Assembly (NCBI GenBank): GCA_937995655.1
Contig: CALKJI010000009.1
Location: forward strand, 62,001-126,000
Source: an uncultured Pseudothermotoga sp.
GTDB taxonomy: Bacteria > Thermotogota > Thermotogae > Thermotogales > DSM-5069
Direction of reading: 5' to 3'
Length of the DNA: 64,000 bases
Below the pieces are notes generated by a model. The model worked only from the letters and a program-made list of their open reading frames with translations. It was not told the origin of the DNA and made no database searches. The position numbers and the translations under genes were made by a program. Each line of letters opens with the position of its first letter. The first letter of the stretch is position 1. This document shows, in pieces, positions 43,506-52,072 of this stretch.

Positions 43506-43890
43506 CTTTTACACTCCTCGCTGCTGACTCTTCATAGGCTTTTATTGCCTTTCTAAGGGTATCAACGGCAAGGTTGCTACAGTGGTATTTTATTTGGGGT
43601 AAGCCTCCCAACCTTTCCACGATATCTTTCCAGGTTATTTGTTTTGCTTCTTCAAGTGAAAGGCCTTTGACAACTTCGGTCATCATAGACGCTGTTGAAA
43701 TGTTCGCAGCGCAGCCATAGGATTCAAACTTAATATCTGTAATACGATCGTCTTCGACCTTTAGATAAACTGTCATCATATCCCCACAGGCTATGCTGCC
43801 CTCTGTTGCTTGAGCACTCGCGTCCTCTATTTTACCTAGATTTCTCGGATTCTTGAAATGATCCATGACTAATTCGGTGTATTTGAGCAC
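43489..43890 (-). CDS. Fe-S cluster assembly scaffold IscU/NifU N-terminal type
   Basis: MDHFKNPRNLG, ACGDMMTVYLKVEDDRITDIKFESYGCAANIST, QIKYHCSNLAVDTLRKAI; three ligand cysteines present. Confidence 0.93.
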   Translation of the reverse strand: MLKYTELVMDHFKNPRNLGKIEDASAQATEGSIACGDMMTVYLKVEDDRITDIKFESYGCAANISTASMMTEVVKGLSLEEAKQITWKDIVERLGGLPQIKYHCSNLAVDTLRKAIKAYEESAARSVKDESLS

Positions 43891-43894
43891 TCGA

Positions 43895-45067
43895 TCACCT
43901 CCCTGCTTTAATAGGACTGATCTTTCTGAGCCATGAAACCACTGATTTCAATTTCTCGACGGTATAATCTATCTGCTCTTTGGTTGTGAATCTATCAAAG
44001 GTAAACCTGATCGATCCATGAGCTCTTTCGTGATCGCCACCGATGGCAAGGATTGCGTAATTTGGTTCCAATTTCTCCGAGGCACAGGCTGAACCTGTTG
44101 CGACTTCAACACCTTCCATGCTGAGTGCTAAACTTATGGCCTCACCCTCTATGAACCTGAAACTGAAGTTGACATTGTAGGGTGTTCTTCCTTCGCCCCT
44201 AGGACCGTTCAATATCACATGATCGATCTGTGATTCCACTTTGTCAATGAAATACTCTTGCAGTTTCCTGAGATTGCTGAGAGACGAATCGATATTTTCA
44301 ATGGCAAGTTCTGCAGCCCTTTTCATTCCCATTATTGCTGGGACGTTCTCTCCACCTGGTCGTCGTTTATCAAAAGACTCTGCCCCGTACATTATAGGCT
44401 CAATCTTGGTACCTTTCTTGACGTACAAGAATCCGACACCTTTCGGTGCGTGAAACTTATGACCGCTCACACTCATTAAATCTACTTTGAATTTCTTCAC
44501 ATCAACTGGGAACTTTGCATACATTTCAGCTGCGTCTGTGTGAAAATATATCTTATGACTCTGCCGGCTCAAAATCTCTCCTATTTGCTCAAGTGGCATG
44601 ATGGAACCAACGAAATGGCCAACGGCTATGACACTGACCAATATGGTGGAAGGCCTAATCGCCCTTTCTAGGTCCTCCAATTTTATAAAACCTTCATCAT
44701 CAACAGGTATTACAGTGACTTCAAACCCTTCGTTTTTTAACTGAGAAGCAATACTCATAACTGATCCGTGTTCAAGTGCCGAGATAATTATGTGATTACC
44801 CTTGTTTCTGTTTGCTCGAGCCACGCCAATGATTGCTACGTTGTTTGATTCTGTGGCACCTGAGGTGAAAAGTATTTCTTCCCCAGAATCTGCATTTATA
44901 GATTTGGCAAAAAACTCTCTTGCCTTTGTGAGATCGTCATATACTTCTTGTGCAGATTCATAGAGACCATCTGGTCTAGCAAAGTTATTAGTCATGTAAT
45001 TAAGAACAACTTGGGCAACTTCCGGCAATACCCTTGTAGTTCTGCAGTTATCAAGAAAGATTTTCAT
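43895..45067 (-). CDS. cysteine desulfurase family protein (second copy)
   Basis: FLDNCRTTRVLPEV, FTSGATESNNVAIIGVA, FHTDAAEMYAK, SGHKFHAPKGVGFLYV, RPGGENVP, TGSACASEKLEPNY. Confidence 0.92.
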   Translation of the reverse strand: MKIFLDNCRTTRVLPEVAQVVLNYMTNNFARPDGLYESAQEVYDDLTKAREFFAKSINADSGEEILFTSGATESNNVAIIGVARANRNKGNHIIISALEHGSVMSIASQLKNEGFEVTVIPVDDEGFIKLEDLERAIRPSTILVSVIAVGHFVGSIMPLEQIGEILSRQSHKIYFHTDAAEMYAKFPVDVKKFKVDLMSVSGHKFHAPKGVGFLYVKKGTKIEPIMYGAESFDKRRPGGENVPAIMGMKRAAELAIENIDSSLSNLRKLQEYFIDKVESQIDHVILNGPRGEGRTPYNVNFSFRFIEGEAISLALSMEGVEVATGSACASEKLEPNYAILAIGGDHERAHGSIRFTFDRFTTKEQIDYTVEKLKSVVSWLRKISPIKAGR

Positions 45068-45077
45068 TTTACACCTC

Positions 45078-45899
45078 CTACATATAACTTATAACCCTTA
45101 GGATAATTCGAGCCATCTTTTCTCCAGTCTTTTCAGCTATTTCAAGGACTTCTTCTGCACTTAAGGGTTTTAGATCTTCTGGTACAGCTCTATCGGTTAT
45201 GGCAGAAAGACCGAGTACTTTGATACCAGCGTGCCTTGCAACTATCACCTCTGGTACAGTTGACATACCAACGGCGTCTGCACCAAGGTTTCTGAACATC
45301 TTCAATTCCGCAGGTGTCTCAAAGTTTGGGCCTGATACTGCAACATAAACACCCTCGTAAAGCTCTATTTTCTCTTCTTGAGCTGCCCTTTTGGCAAGCT
45401 TTATCAGTTCCCTATCATAGGGTTCACTCATATCTGGAAATCGAGGACCCCATTCTTCAAAGTTTGGCCCTATCAGTGGATTGTCACCGATGAAGTTTAT
45501 GTGATCCGTAATTACCATTGGTTTTCCAACATCAAAGACAGGATTCAGCCCTCCAGATGCATTTGTCACAAATAAATACTTCACACCCAGTAACTGCATG
45601 ACCCTGATGGGAAAAGTAACTTCTTGCATGGAATAACCTTCATAATAGTGAAATCTTCCATTCATCAAAACAACATCTTTGCTACCAAGTTTTCCAAAGA
45701 TCAGCTCACCTTTGTGCCCAGGCGCGGTGGACACTGGAAAGCCTGGTATGTCAGAGTAATGGAACTTTTTAGGTTCTTGCAGAACATCGGCAATCTTCCC
45801 TAGCCCCGAGCCAAGAATTATACCAATTTGTGGAAGTGAATCAACCTTACTTTTTAAGAACTCAGCAGCACTTTTCACCTTTTCCATATACTGATTCAT
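45078..45899 (-). CDS. purine nucleoside phosphorylase (PunA type)
   Basis: IGIILGSGLGKIADVL, FPVSTAPGHKGELIFGKL, NGRFHYYEGYSMQEVTFPIRVM, VTNASGGLNP, AVGMSTVPEVIVARHAGIKVLGLSAITD. Confidence 0.95.
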   Translation of the reverse strand: MNQYMEKVKSAAEFLKSKVDSLPQIGIILGSGLGKIADVLQEPKKFHYSDIPGFPVSTAPGHKGELIFGKLGSKDVVLMNGRFHYYEGYSMQEVTFPIRVMQLLGVKYLFVTNASGGLNPVFDVGKPMVITDHINFIGDNPLIGPNFEEWGPRFPDMSEPYDRELIKLAKRAAQEEKIELYEGVYVAVSGPNFETPAELKMFRNLGADAVGMSTVPEVIVARHAGIKVLGLSAITDRAVPEDLKPLSAEEVLEIAEKTGEKMARIILRVISYM

Positions 45900-45924
45900 T
45901 TTCACACCCCCTGATTTTTTCACA

Positions 45925-46884
45925 TCATCCTATGAGACCTTTTATTATTAACTCAGTTGCTTCTTCTTCGGTCAGTCCTTTAGCCATCAACGTTTGAAGT
46001 TGATTTGCATTAACACGTCCTATAGAGGCTTCATGTGTTAGCTCTGCTAATTCATTCATTACCTTCAAAACAGGAACAGTGCTAACATCCACGGCCTCGC
46101 CCTTTGTTATCTCTTCACATTTTATATGACCTTTTGAATAATCTCCGACTCCATATGCTTCATTTACGACCCTAACCTTGGACTGATCCAAGGCAACGAC
46201 GGTTGTCTTTGCTATACCACTCGCGCGATTACCAATCAGATCAAGCTTCTCTCTTATTAAAACTTGATCCAGTTTACTCGCTTTCACCTTCGCCGAAAGC
46301 TCAGCTATGGCATTTTCTCGCAATTCGACCGATGCATCAAGATGGAGCTTACCAACCCTTGTTTTGGTTAGCACGAAGTTGTTCACAAAGAGACCGTTTT
46401 CCTCTACAACAGCTTTTGTAGTTGTATTGAGAATTACCGAACCTGTATCTGAATGATAATGTTCATCGGAGTAATACATTTTGGCATTCTTCCCTATGTG
46501 AACTAATGCTAATGCACTGTGTGTGAACTCTTCTACCCATGGGAATGTGCAGTGGGCAACAAATCTTACTTGCGAATTATCACCAATCTCTATTTCAAAA
46601 ATAACCTTCTGGAGTCCTCTTTTTTCAACAAAACCTGTGCAAATGTGTATAGGAGTCTGAATTATTGTGTTTTTTTCCACCACTATTCTTGCTCTGACTC
46701 CATCCTGAATCTGCTGTGGGAAAATTTGTATACCTGTGAGGCCGTTGAGGCCTATGACTTTGTCTCCGCTTATTATCAAAGATGCTACTCTCTTATTCAA
46801 AAATTTTGAAGCATCTCCGCCAGCTTTTTCATAAGCCCTTTTGAGCAATTCAAACTCTTTTCTCTGATCAATCGTACTTATCAT
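45925..46884 (-). CDS. SufB/SufD family Fe-S assembly protein (single, short)
   Basis: VEEFTHSALALVHIGKNAKMYYSDEHYHSDTGSVILNTTTKAVVEENG..., C-terminal AELTHEASIGRVNANQLQTLMAKGLTEEEATELIIKGLI. Confidence 0.9.
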   Translation of the reverse strand: MISTIDQRKEFELLKRAYEKAGGDASKFLNKRVASLIISGDKVIGLNGLTGIQIFPQQIQDGVRARIVVEKNTIIQTPIHICTGFVEKRGLQKVIFEIEIGDNSQVRFVAHCTFPWVEEFTHSALALVHIGKNAKMYYSDEHYHSDTGSVILNTTTKAVVEENGLFVNNFVLTKTRVGKLHLDASVELRENAIAELSAKVKASKLDQVLIREKLDLIGNRASGIAKTTVVALDQSKVRVVNEAYGVGDYSKGHIKCEEITKGEAVDVSTVPVLKVMNELAELTHEASIGRVNANQLQTLMAKGLTEEEATELIIKGLIG

Positions 46885-47624
46885 ATTCTCATCTCCTCAA
46901 GGCTTGGTAGATTTACATGTGAACATTCATCGCACCTGTCTTTGTAATACTTAATGATTCTATCAGATGATCCTTGGGTCAATATGGAACCATTGCACAA
47001 TAAATAAGCTTCTTGAGATAACTTTGCGATCTCTTCTCTGTGTGTGATTACGATAACTGTTCCGCCATGTTTTACAATGTAATCTATTACATTCTCTATC
47101 ATTGATAGGGACATTATGTCGATGCCAGAATCTGGTTCATCAAGAATTGCATAGCGAGGATTCAACAGCAAGATAGAGGCAAGTTCTACTCTCTTCCTTT
47201 CTCCACCACTTAATAACCCATCGACCATCCGGTGTCTGTAAAGATTTGGCGATAACCCAACAAAATTAAGGATGAACTCAATTTGATGATTCGAGACTTT
47301 TATTTTTCCCCCTAGTGTCAAATACTGTTCCACGGTCAGTCCTTGAAATCTGACCGGTTCTTGCCAAAGTAATGTCAAACCTTTTTTCGCCCTATCTGTT
47401 ATAGAAAGATTGGTTATATCTTCACCATCGAGCAGAATACGCCCTGATGATGGTTCATAACCGTTTATCCCCATTATAAGGTATGCCAAAGATGATTTCC
47501 CTGCACCATTAGTGCCGAGGATAGCATATATCTTGCCTGTTTCGAAAACCGCATTTATGTCCTTCAAGATATACTTGTTTCCTCTGACAAGGTTTACATT
47601 ATCTAAAAGTAACAACCACACCAT
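46881..47624 (-). CDS. sufC: Fe-S assembly ABC ATPase SufC
   Basis: ILGTNGAGKSSLAYLIMGINGYEPSSGRILLDGEDITNLSITDRAKKGLTLLWQEP, LSGGERKRVELASILLLNPRYAILDEPDSGIDI. Confidence 0.92.
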   Translation of the reverse strand: MVWLLLLDNVNLVRGNKYILKDINAVFETGKIYAILGTNGAGKSSLAYLIMGINGYEPSSGRILLDGEDITNLSITDRAKKGLTLLWQEPVRFQGLTVEQYLTLGGKIKVSNHQIEFILNFVGLSPNLYRHRMVDGLLSGGERKRVELASILLLNPRYAILDEPDSGIDIMSLSMIENVIDYIVKHGGTVIVITHREEIAKLSQEAYLLCNGSILTQGSSDRIIKYYKDRCDECSHVNLPSLEEMRI

Positions 47625-47665
47625 CTCCTCTACTTTAATTTTACATGGTGCGGTTTACATTTATA

Positions 47666-47684
47666 TTAGACTTTTTAAGTCTAA
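47666..47684. promoter_or_regulatory. operator-like inverted repeat upstream of sufC
   Basis: TTAGACTT-TTT-AAGTCTAA, perfect 8-bp arms, in the 73-bp gap upstream of sufC. Confidence 0.5.
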
Positions 47685-47697
47685 ATTGTTTCAAAAA

Positions 47698-48726
47698 TCA
47701 TTCCAGGATGATCAGGGGACCCTCTTGCTTGAAATCGCCTCTGAATTCTTCTTCATTGAGAGATAGATGAGAATCCAGGTCATAGTATGTAAAAGCACCC
47801 GTGCCAGCAGCAAGGTGAATACTCTGCCTGATTCCAAGACTGCTTTCACCCATACAACCAATCATCAATTTTATATTTGCCGCTTGGGCTATCTGTATGA
47901 TTGATAAAGCATCACTCACACCAGATTTCATAAGTTTGATGTTTATTACATCAACTGCTTCTTCTTTTATAACTCTCAAGGCATCAAATTTTGTGAATAC
48001 ACTCTCATCGGCTGCCACTGGGTATGGGCTGTTCCATCTTACGAATTTCAATCCTTCTACGTCGTATCTTAAGACAGGTTGTTCAAAGACGTCAACATTT
48101 ACAGATTCACGATGAAGCGCTTGAATGAATTCGACAGCCTCTTTTGGCGAAAATCCTTGATTGGCATCGACCACAAAGCTCGCATCTCTTGCAATCTCTT
48201 TGGACCTGACAACTCTCTCTATATCTGTCTTTACATCTCTGCCAACCTTTATTTTTATCTTCTTGAAGCCTTCTTTGTAGATTCTTTCCACCTTGGCTAA
48301 AGTAGTCTTCAGGTCTTCTATGCCCACCGTTTTGTCGGTCTCGAGTTTGTCTTTGGCACCTCCAAAGAACTGATAAGGTTTCATTCCATACCTTTTGCAG
48401 AATGCGTCTATTATGGCAAATTCAACAGCTGCTTTGATTGCTGGTGTCGACCTCAGATTTTGAAGTAAATTGAAGAGGATCTGATATTTTTCTACGTCCC
48501 TTCCTTCCAGGATCTCCTTCACTGTTTTTTCTGTCTTTTCAAGCATTTCTGGTGTTTCACCGGAGATGACAAAAAGTGCCGAAGCTTCACCCCATCCCTC
48601 CGTACCATCTTCAAGTTTTACACATACCTCGACGTTCTCTTGTTCTTCGTGAGTACCCAGTGAAATAGTGAAAGGTTCAAAGTATCGGTATGAAACTTTC
48701 TTAAAGGATACCGTTTTGATCTTCAC
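47698..48726 (-). CDS. enolase-superfamily dipeptide epimerase (L-Ala-D/L-Glu epimerase-like)
   Basis: EVCVKLEDGTEGWGEASAL, KTVGIEDL, GFKKIKIKVGRD, VVDANQGFSPKEAVEFI, FEQPVLRYDVEGL, AADESVFT, INIKLMKSG. Confidence 0.92.
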   Translation of the reverse strand: MKIKTVSFKKVSYRYFEPFTISLGTHEEQENVEVCVKLEDGTEGWGEASALFVISGETPEMLEKTEKTVKEILEGRDVEKYQILFNLLQNLRSTPAIKAAVEFAIIDAFCKRYGMKPYQFFGGAKDKLETDKTVGIEDLKTTLAKVERIYKEGFKKIKIKVGRDVKTDIERVVRSKEIARDASFVVDANQGFSPKEAVEFIQALHRESVNVDVFEQPVLRYDVEGLKFVRWNSPYPVAADESVFTKFDALRVIKEEAVDVINIKLMKSGVSDALSIIQIAQAANIKLMIGCMGESSLGIRQSIHLAAGTGAFTYYDLDSHLSLNEEEFRGDFKQEGPLIILE

Positions 48727-49745
48727 AAAACCACCTCCAATTTCGATATGACCTGTGACAACTGTTCTTGATCAAAGGGATCAAAGACAAAATAATTGTC
48801 AAGTCTGTAATCTCTGTTCAAACAAGATATACCCAAGATCTCTGCCTTGCTCAGTTGCTGAAGCAACTCAATCTCTTTTGCCGGATCTGGTTTGACAGGA
48901 AATCTTTCGAAAAATTCGAAACTCTCTCTGTTTGGGTCATGCACCATGACTACATACTGTGGCATAGAACCATATATTAAGCCAAGCGTCACTTGACCAT
49001 AGGCGGGATGTCTCAAAGCACCCTGACCTTCAACGAAGATTAGACGATGTCCACTTTTTTCAAGGTCCAGAATCAACCCCTCGATCACACCAGGTACAAA
49101 ATCTGCAGGCAACGCGTCTATCGCGACACCCTCGCTGGCTCCTATCATAATACCAGTCTGACCTGTCGCTAAAAACGCTGCAGGAAGGTTTTTTCTCAAG
49201 GCAGCTTCCCACAATTGAATCGCCGTTGTTCTCTTACCCGTTGCGCAATCTGTCCCAAGGACACAGACTCGTACTGTCCTTGATTGGAGAACCTGCCCAT
49301 CTAATATTCTAAGTTTTCCTCCATAATGCCTAACATCAATTATTCGACTCTTGGTTAACCTGGAGGCACTCAGGAAAGGTTCTTTCTCAGAAAGTTTCAG
49401 ATGCAACCCCGAGAGTATATCAAGACCATACTCAATTGCTTTGACAATGTGTTTTACCAATTCTTCGGGCAAATATCCTCCAATATTAGATACACCGATT
49501 ACTAGAACCTTTGCGCCCAATCGGACTGCTTTGCTAACATCGTTTACGATAGGTACATGGAATCTCACTGGTGTTACAAAATCAGTGATCTTTTTTCCTT
49601 CCTGTTCTGCCACAACGCAAACAGGTCGTAGAACCCTACTGTGCCTCAGCAATCCATAGGTCGTCTTTGCGAGAGATGTTCCAAGTTGCCCCCATGATAG
49701 AATTGCAGCAGGAGTACCACTTTCGAAAAACTGGCTTATCTGCAA
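48723..49745 (-). CDS. DUF1611 family protein (DgcN/N-acyltransferase-like)
   Basis: VRVCVLGTDCATGKRTTAIQLWEAALRKNLPAAFLATGQTGIMIG...GVAIDALPADFVPGVIEGLIL...FVEGQGALRHPAYGQVTLGLIYGSMPQYVVMVHDPNR. Confidence 0.88.
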   Translation of the reverse strand: MQISQFFESGTPAAILSWGQLGTSLAKTTYGLLRHSRVLRPVCVVAEQEGKKITDFVTPVRFHVPIVNDVSKAVRLGAKVLVIGVSNIGGYLPEELVKHIVKAIEYGLDILSGLHLKLSEKEPFLSASRLTKSRIIDVRHYGGKLRILDGQVLQSRTVRVCVLGTDCATGKRTTAIQLWEAALRKNLPAAFLATGQTGIMIGASEGVAIDALPADFVPGVIEGLILDLEKSGHRLIFVEGQGALRHPAYGQVTLGLIYGSMPQYVVMVHDPNRESFEFFERFPVKPDPAKEIELLQQLSKAEILGISCLNRDYRLDNYFVFDPFDQEQLSQVISKLEVVL

Positions 49746-49836
49746 GTTTCCACCTCCTTTTTACGGAAATGATAACATCCAGACCTGTGATATTGTGTTT
49801 TCAAAGTTCTGACGATAATACTAAAGGAGGATTTCA

Positions 49837-50502
49837 ATGGACGGTGTTGTGATAGATATTTTTGGAAAATGGGTGAAGATAAGAACCCAGAATGGGGAAA
49901 CTGTTGTGAAAATGAACAGAAAGTTACCAGAGATAGGTGAATTGGTCAGAATAACTGATCATCCTGTCAATCTTAAGGTTTATGCCGCTGAGAAGATTTT
50001 TGAAGCACCAGAGGTATTACCACCTCTGCAAAAACTTCAACCACTGCTGAGAAATATAGACAAGCCAAGAAATGATGCAGACATACCTTTTCTTGTAAAG
50101 CTCATTGAGAGAGTTGAAAATCGAATAGGGCAACTCAGAAGCGATTTTTTCGAACAAGTAGGGTTATATTACAAAAATGGCGAGGTCAATGAGAGCCTCA
50201 AGACCTTTGGCTTATGGCTCATGACGGTTTCACACCCTTTCACCTTTAAAAGCTTACCCGATCTTGAAAAACCACTTCACATATTCATGGACAGGAATTC
50301 GAAAAGATTCAGAATAGATTTTGTGAGGAATTCCAAAACGATGAGTATCGAAGGTTTGATCATAAACGATCAAATAGTTCTTGATATAAAAGGCTTTAAA
50401 ATTGATCAGCAACAGATCGAACAGTTGAGAACCTCGTTGAGTACATATTTTAAAAGTGTTCTGATCAACACTGGAGGGCTAAGAGATGGATTATACGCAT
50501 AG
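49837..50502 (+). CDS. hypothetical protein, possibly FliK-C/YlqG-like
   Basis: 221-aa ORF with GGAGG SD; C-terminal KPLHIFMDRNSKRFRIDFVRNSKTMSIEGLIINDQIVLDIKGF; overlaps FlhB-C-like gene. Confidence 0.65.
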   Translation: MDGVVIDIFGKWVKIRTQNGETVVKMNRKLPEIGELVRITDHPVNLKVYAAEKIFEAPEVLPPLQKLQPLLRNIDKPRNDADIPFLVKLIERVENRIGQLRSDFFEQVGLYYKNGEVNESLKTFGLWLMTVSHPFTFKSLPDLEKPLHIFMDRNSKRFRIDFVRNSKTMSIEGLIINDQIVLDIKGFKIDQQQIEQLRTSLSTYFKSVLINTGGLRDGLYA

Positions 50503-50737
50503 GTTGGCTGTTGCACTTGGGTATGATCCTGAGAAATTCAATGCACCTTTTGTAATAGCAAAAGGTAAAGGAGAGGTCGCTGAAAAGATTATCGACGAGG
50601 CCGAGAAATCGGGGGTTCCAATAGTTTCATCTCCGGAACTTGTGAGGAAACTCTACAGACTTCAAATACTAGAGGAGATACCAGACGATCTATATATCGC
50701 TGTCGCTCAGATACTTGTTTTTGTAAAAAACTTATGA
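50486..50737 (+). CDS. FlhB/EscU C-terminal-domain-like small protein (YlqH-like)
   Basis: RLAVALGYDPEKFNAPFVIAKGKGEVAEKIIDEAEKSGVPIVSSPELVRKLYRLQILEEIPDDLYIAVAQIL. Confidence 0.85.
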   Translation: MDYTHRLAVALGYDPEKFNAPFVIAKGKGEVAEKIIDEAEKSGVPIVSSPELVRKLYRLQILEEIPDDLYIAVAQILVFVKNL

Positions 50738-51574
50738 ACTTTTTTCTCTAATCTTTTCAAGGATTTCTTTCAATGCTGCAAGTTCTTGGGCTGCCCTGTT
50801 CAATATTCTGTTCTTTCTCTCAATCTCTTCGGTGATTTTGTTGACAATTTCTGAAATCTTTTTGTCTTTCACTTTCACTCTGTCGGCCGAACCCGATGCA
50901 ATTTTTTCAAGGGATTCTCTAATCGAGAGTAACTTTGATCTATAATGATCCTGAAGAAAGACCAGTAGGATTGTAAAACCTATACAAATGGATAAGACAA
51001 ATGGTAACAGAAACTTCCACCAAACATCTTCTGTGTAAATGCAAGTAGTTACCGAAAAACCATAAACAGGATTGACTGTGTTGAAGCCGAAGACAGTTCG
51101 TCCCTTATATTTTGCTTGGAAGATCTTGCCCATTCTTTGAACTGCTATGATACCCGAAATCACTCCGCCAATGGCTGCAAGTTCCGAAGTTGCCACGATC
51201 TTGCCTGTTGTATCCGTGACAAAATAGATCGACGGGGCCGATAGATCGGTGAATGACACTAAGGCAGTCTGCACACCTTGTTCTTTTCGAAGGGAAACAA
51301 CAACTTTTCTCAGGTTTTCATCATACAGGAAGATTCCACCAACTTTTTTTGTCAATTCAACGTAATCGGTTGGTACTTGAGTTGGCTTAGTGAAAGAATC
51401 CTCTATCTTTTTCAAAATCTGTAACTCTAAGGCTTTCGCACTCATTTGAATGAAAAGTCTATTGTTTCTTTCAAAGGTCTCGATGAGTTGATCTTTAATC
51501 AACAACGCCGGTATTATCATAGAGCAAATTAAGACTAGAAAAACCAGTAATATTCTGATCAATCTTCCAGCCAT
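50732..51574 (-). CDS. hypothetical membrane protein with extracytoplasmic sensor-like domain
   Basis: N-terminal TM IRILLVFLVLICSMIIPALLI, second TM FLLPFVLSICIGFTILLVFL, then HAMP-like/coiled-coil region. Confidence 0.65.
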   Translation of the reverse strand: MAGRLIRILLVFLVLICSMIIPALLIKDQLIETFERNNRLFIQMSAKALELQILKKIEDSFTKPTQVPTDYVELTKKVGGIFLYDENLRKVVVSLRKEQGVQTALVSFTDLSAPSIYFVTDTTGKIVATSELAAIGGVISGIIAVQRMGKIFQAKYKGRTVFGFNTVNPVYGFSVTTCIYTEDVWWKFLLPFVLSICIGFTILLVFLQDHYRSKLLSIRESLEKIASGSADRVKVKDKKISEIVNKITEEIERKNRILNRAAQELAALKEILEKIREKSS

Positions 51575-52068
51575 TTTCCCATCATCACCAAGTCTATGTA
51601 TTCGCCATCAACAAAAACCGCTCTCTTCTTAATACCTTCCACTTCAAAACCGAATTTTTTATAAAGTCCCATGGCTCTGTCGTTGTTAGACATGACCTCC
51701 AGCTGAATTTTCTTGAATCCTTTTTGTTTAGCCAGTTTCAGACATTCTTCCATCAAGGCGCTCCCAACACCTTTAGCCCAGAATTGTTTTCGCACAGTTA
51801 TACCCAGTTCGCCTTTATGCATTACCCTTCTCTTGTTCGAACCAGAAAGAGTTATCACTCCAATGATCTGATTTTTATATTCAGCCACTAGGAATATTTT
51901 TCTCGGATCGCTCAGATAAAGCGTTATAATTCTCCTTTGGTCTGCTATGTCTTCAACTTCATCTGGACACGTCAAAAGAAACTTTGACTCATTCGCAACT
52001 TCTTTTTTGAACAATATCAACTGCGCAGCATCGGATAGGCTTACCGGCCTTATGAAAACACTTTCCAT
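51559..52068 (-). CDS. GNAT family N-acetyltransferase
   Basis: ESVFIRPVSLSDAAQL, ELGITVRKQFWAKGVGSALMEECLKLAKQKGFKKIQLEVMSNNDRAMGLYKKFGFEVEG. Confidence 0.92.
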   Translation of the reverse strand: MESVFIRPVSLSDAAQLILFKKEVANESKFLLTCPDEVEDIADQRRIITLYLSDPRKIFLVAEYKNQIIGVITLSGSNKRRVMHKGELGITVRKQFWAKGVGSALMEECLKLAKQKGFKKIQLEVMSNNDRAMGLYKKFGFEVEGIKKRAVFVDGEYIDLVMMGKWLED

Positions 52069-52072
52069 GCTA

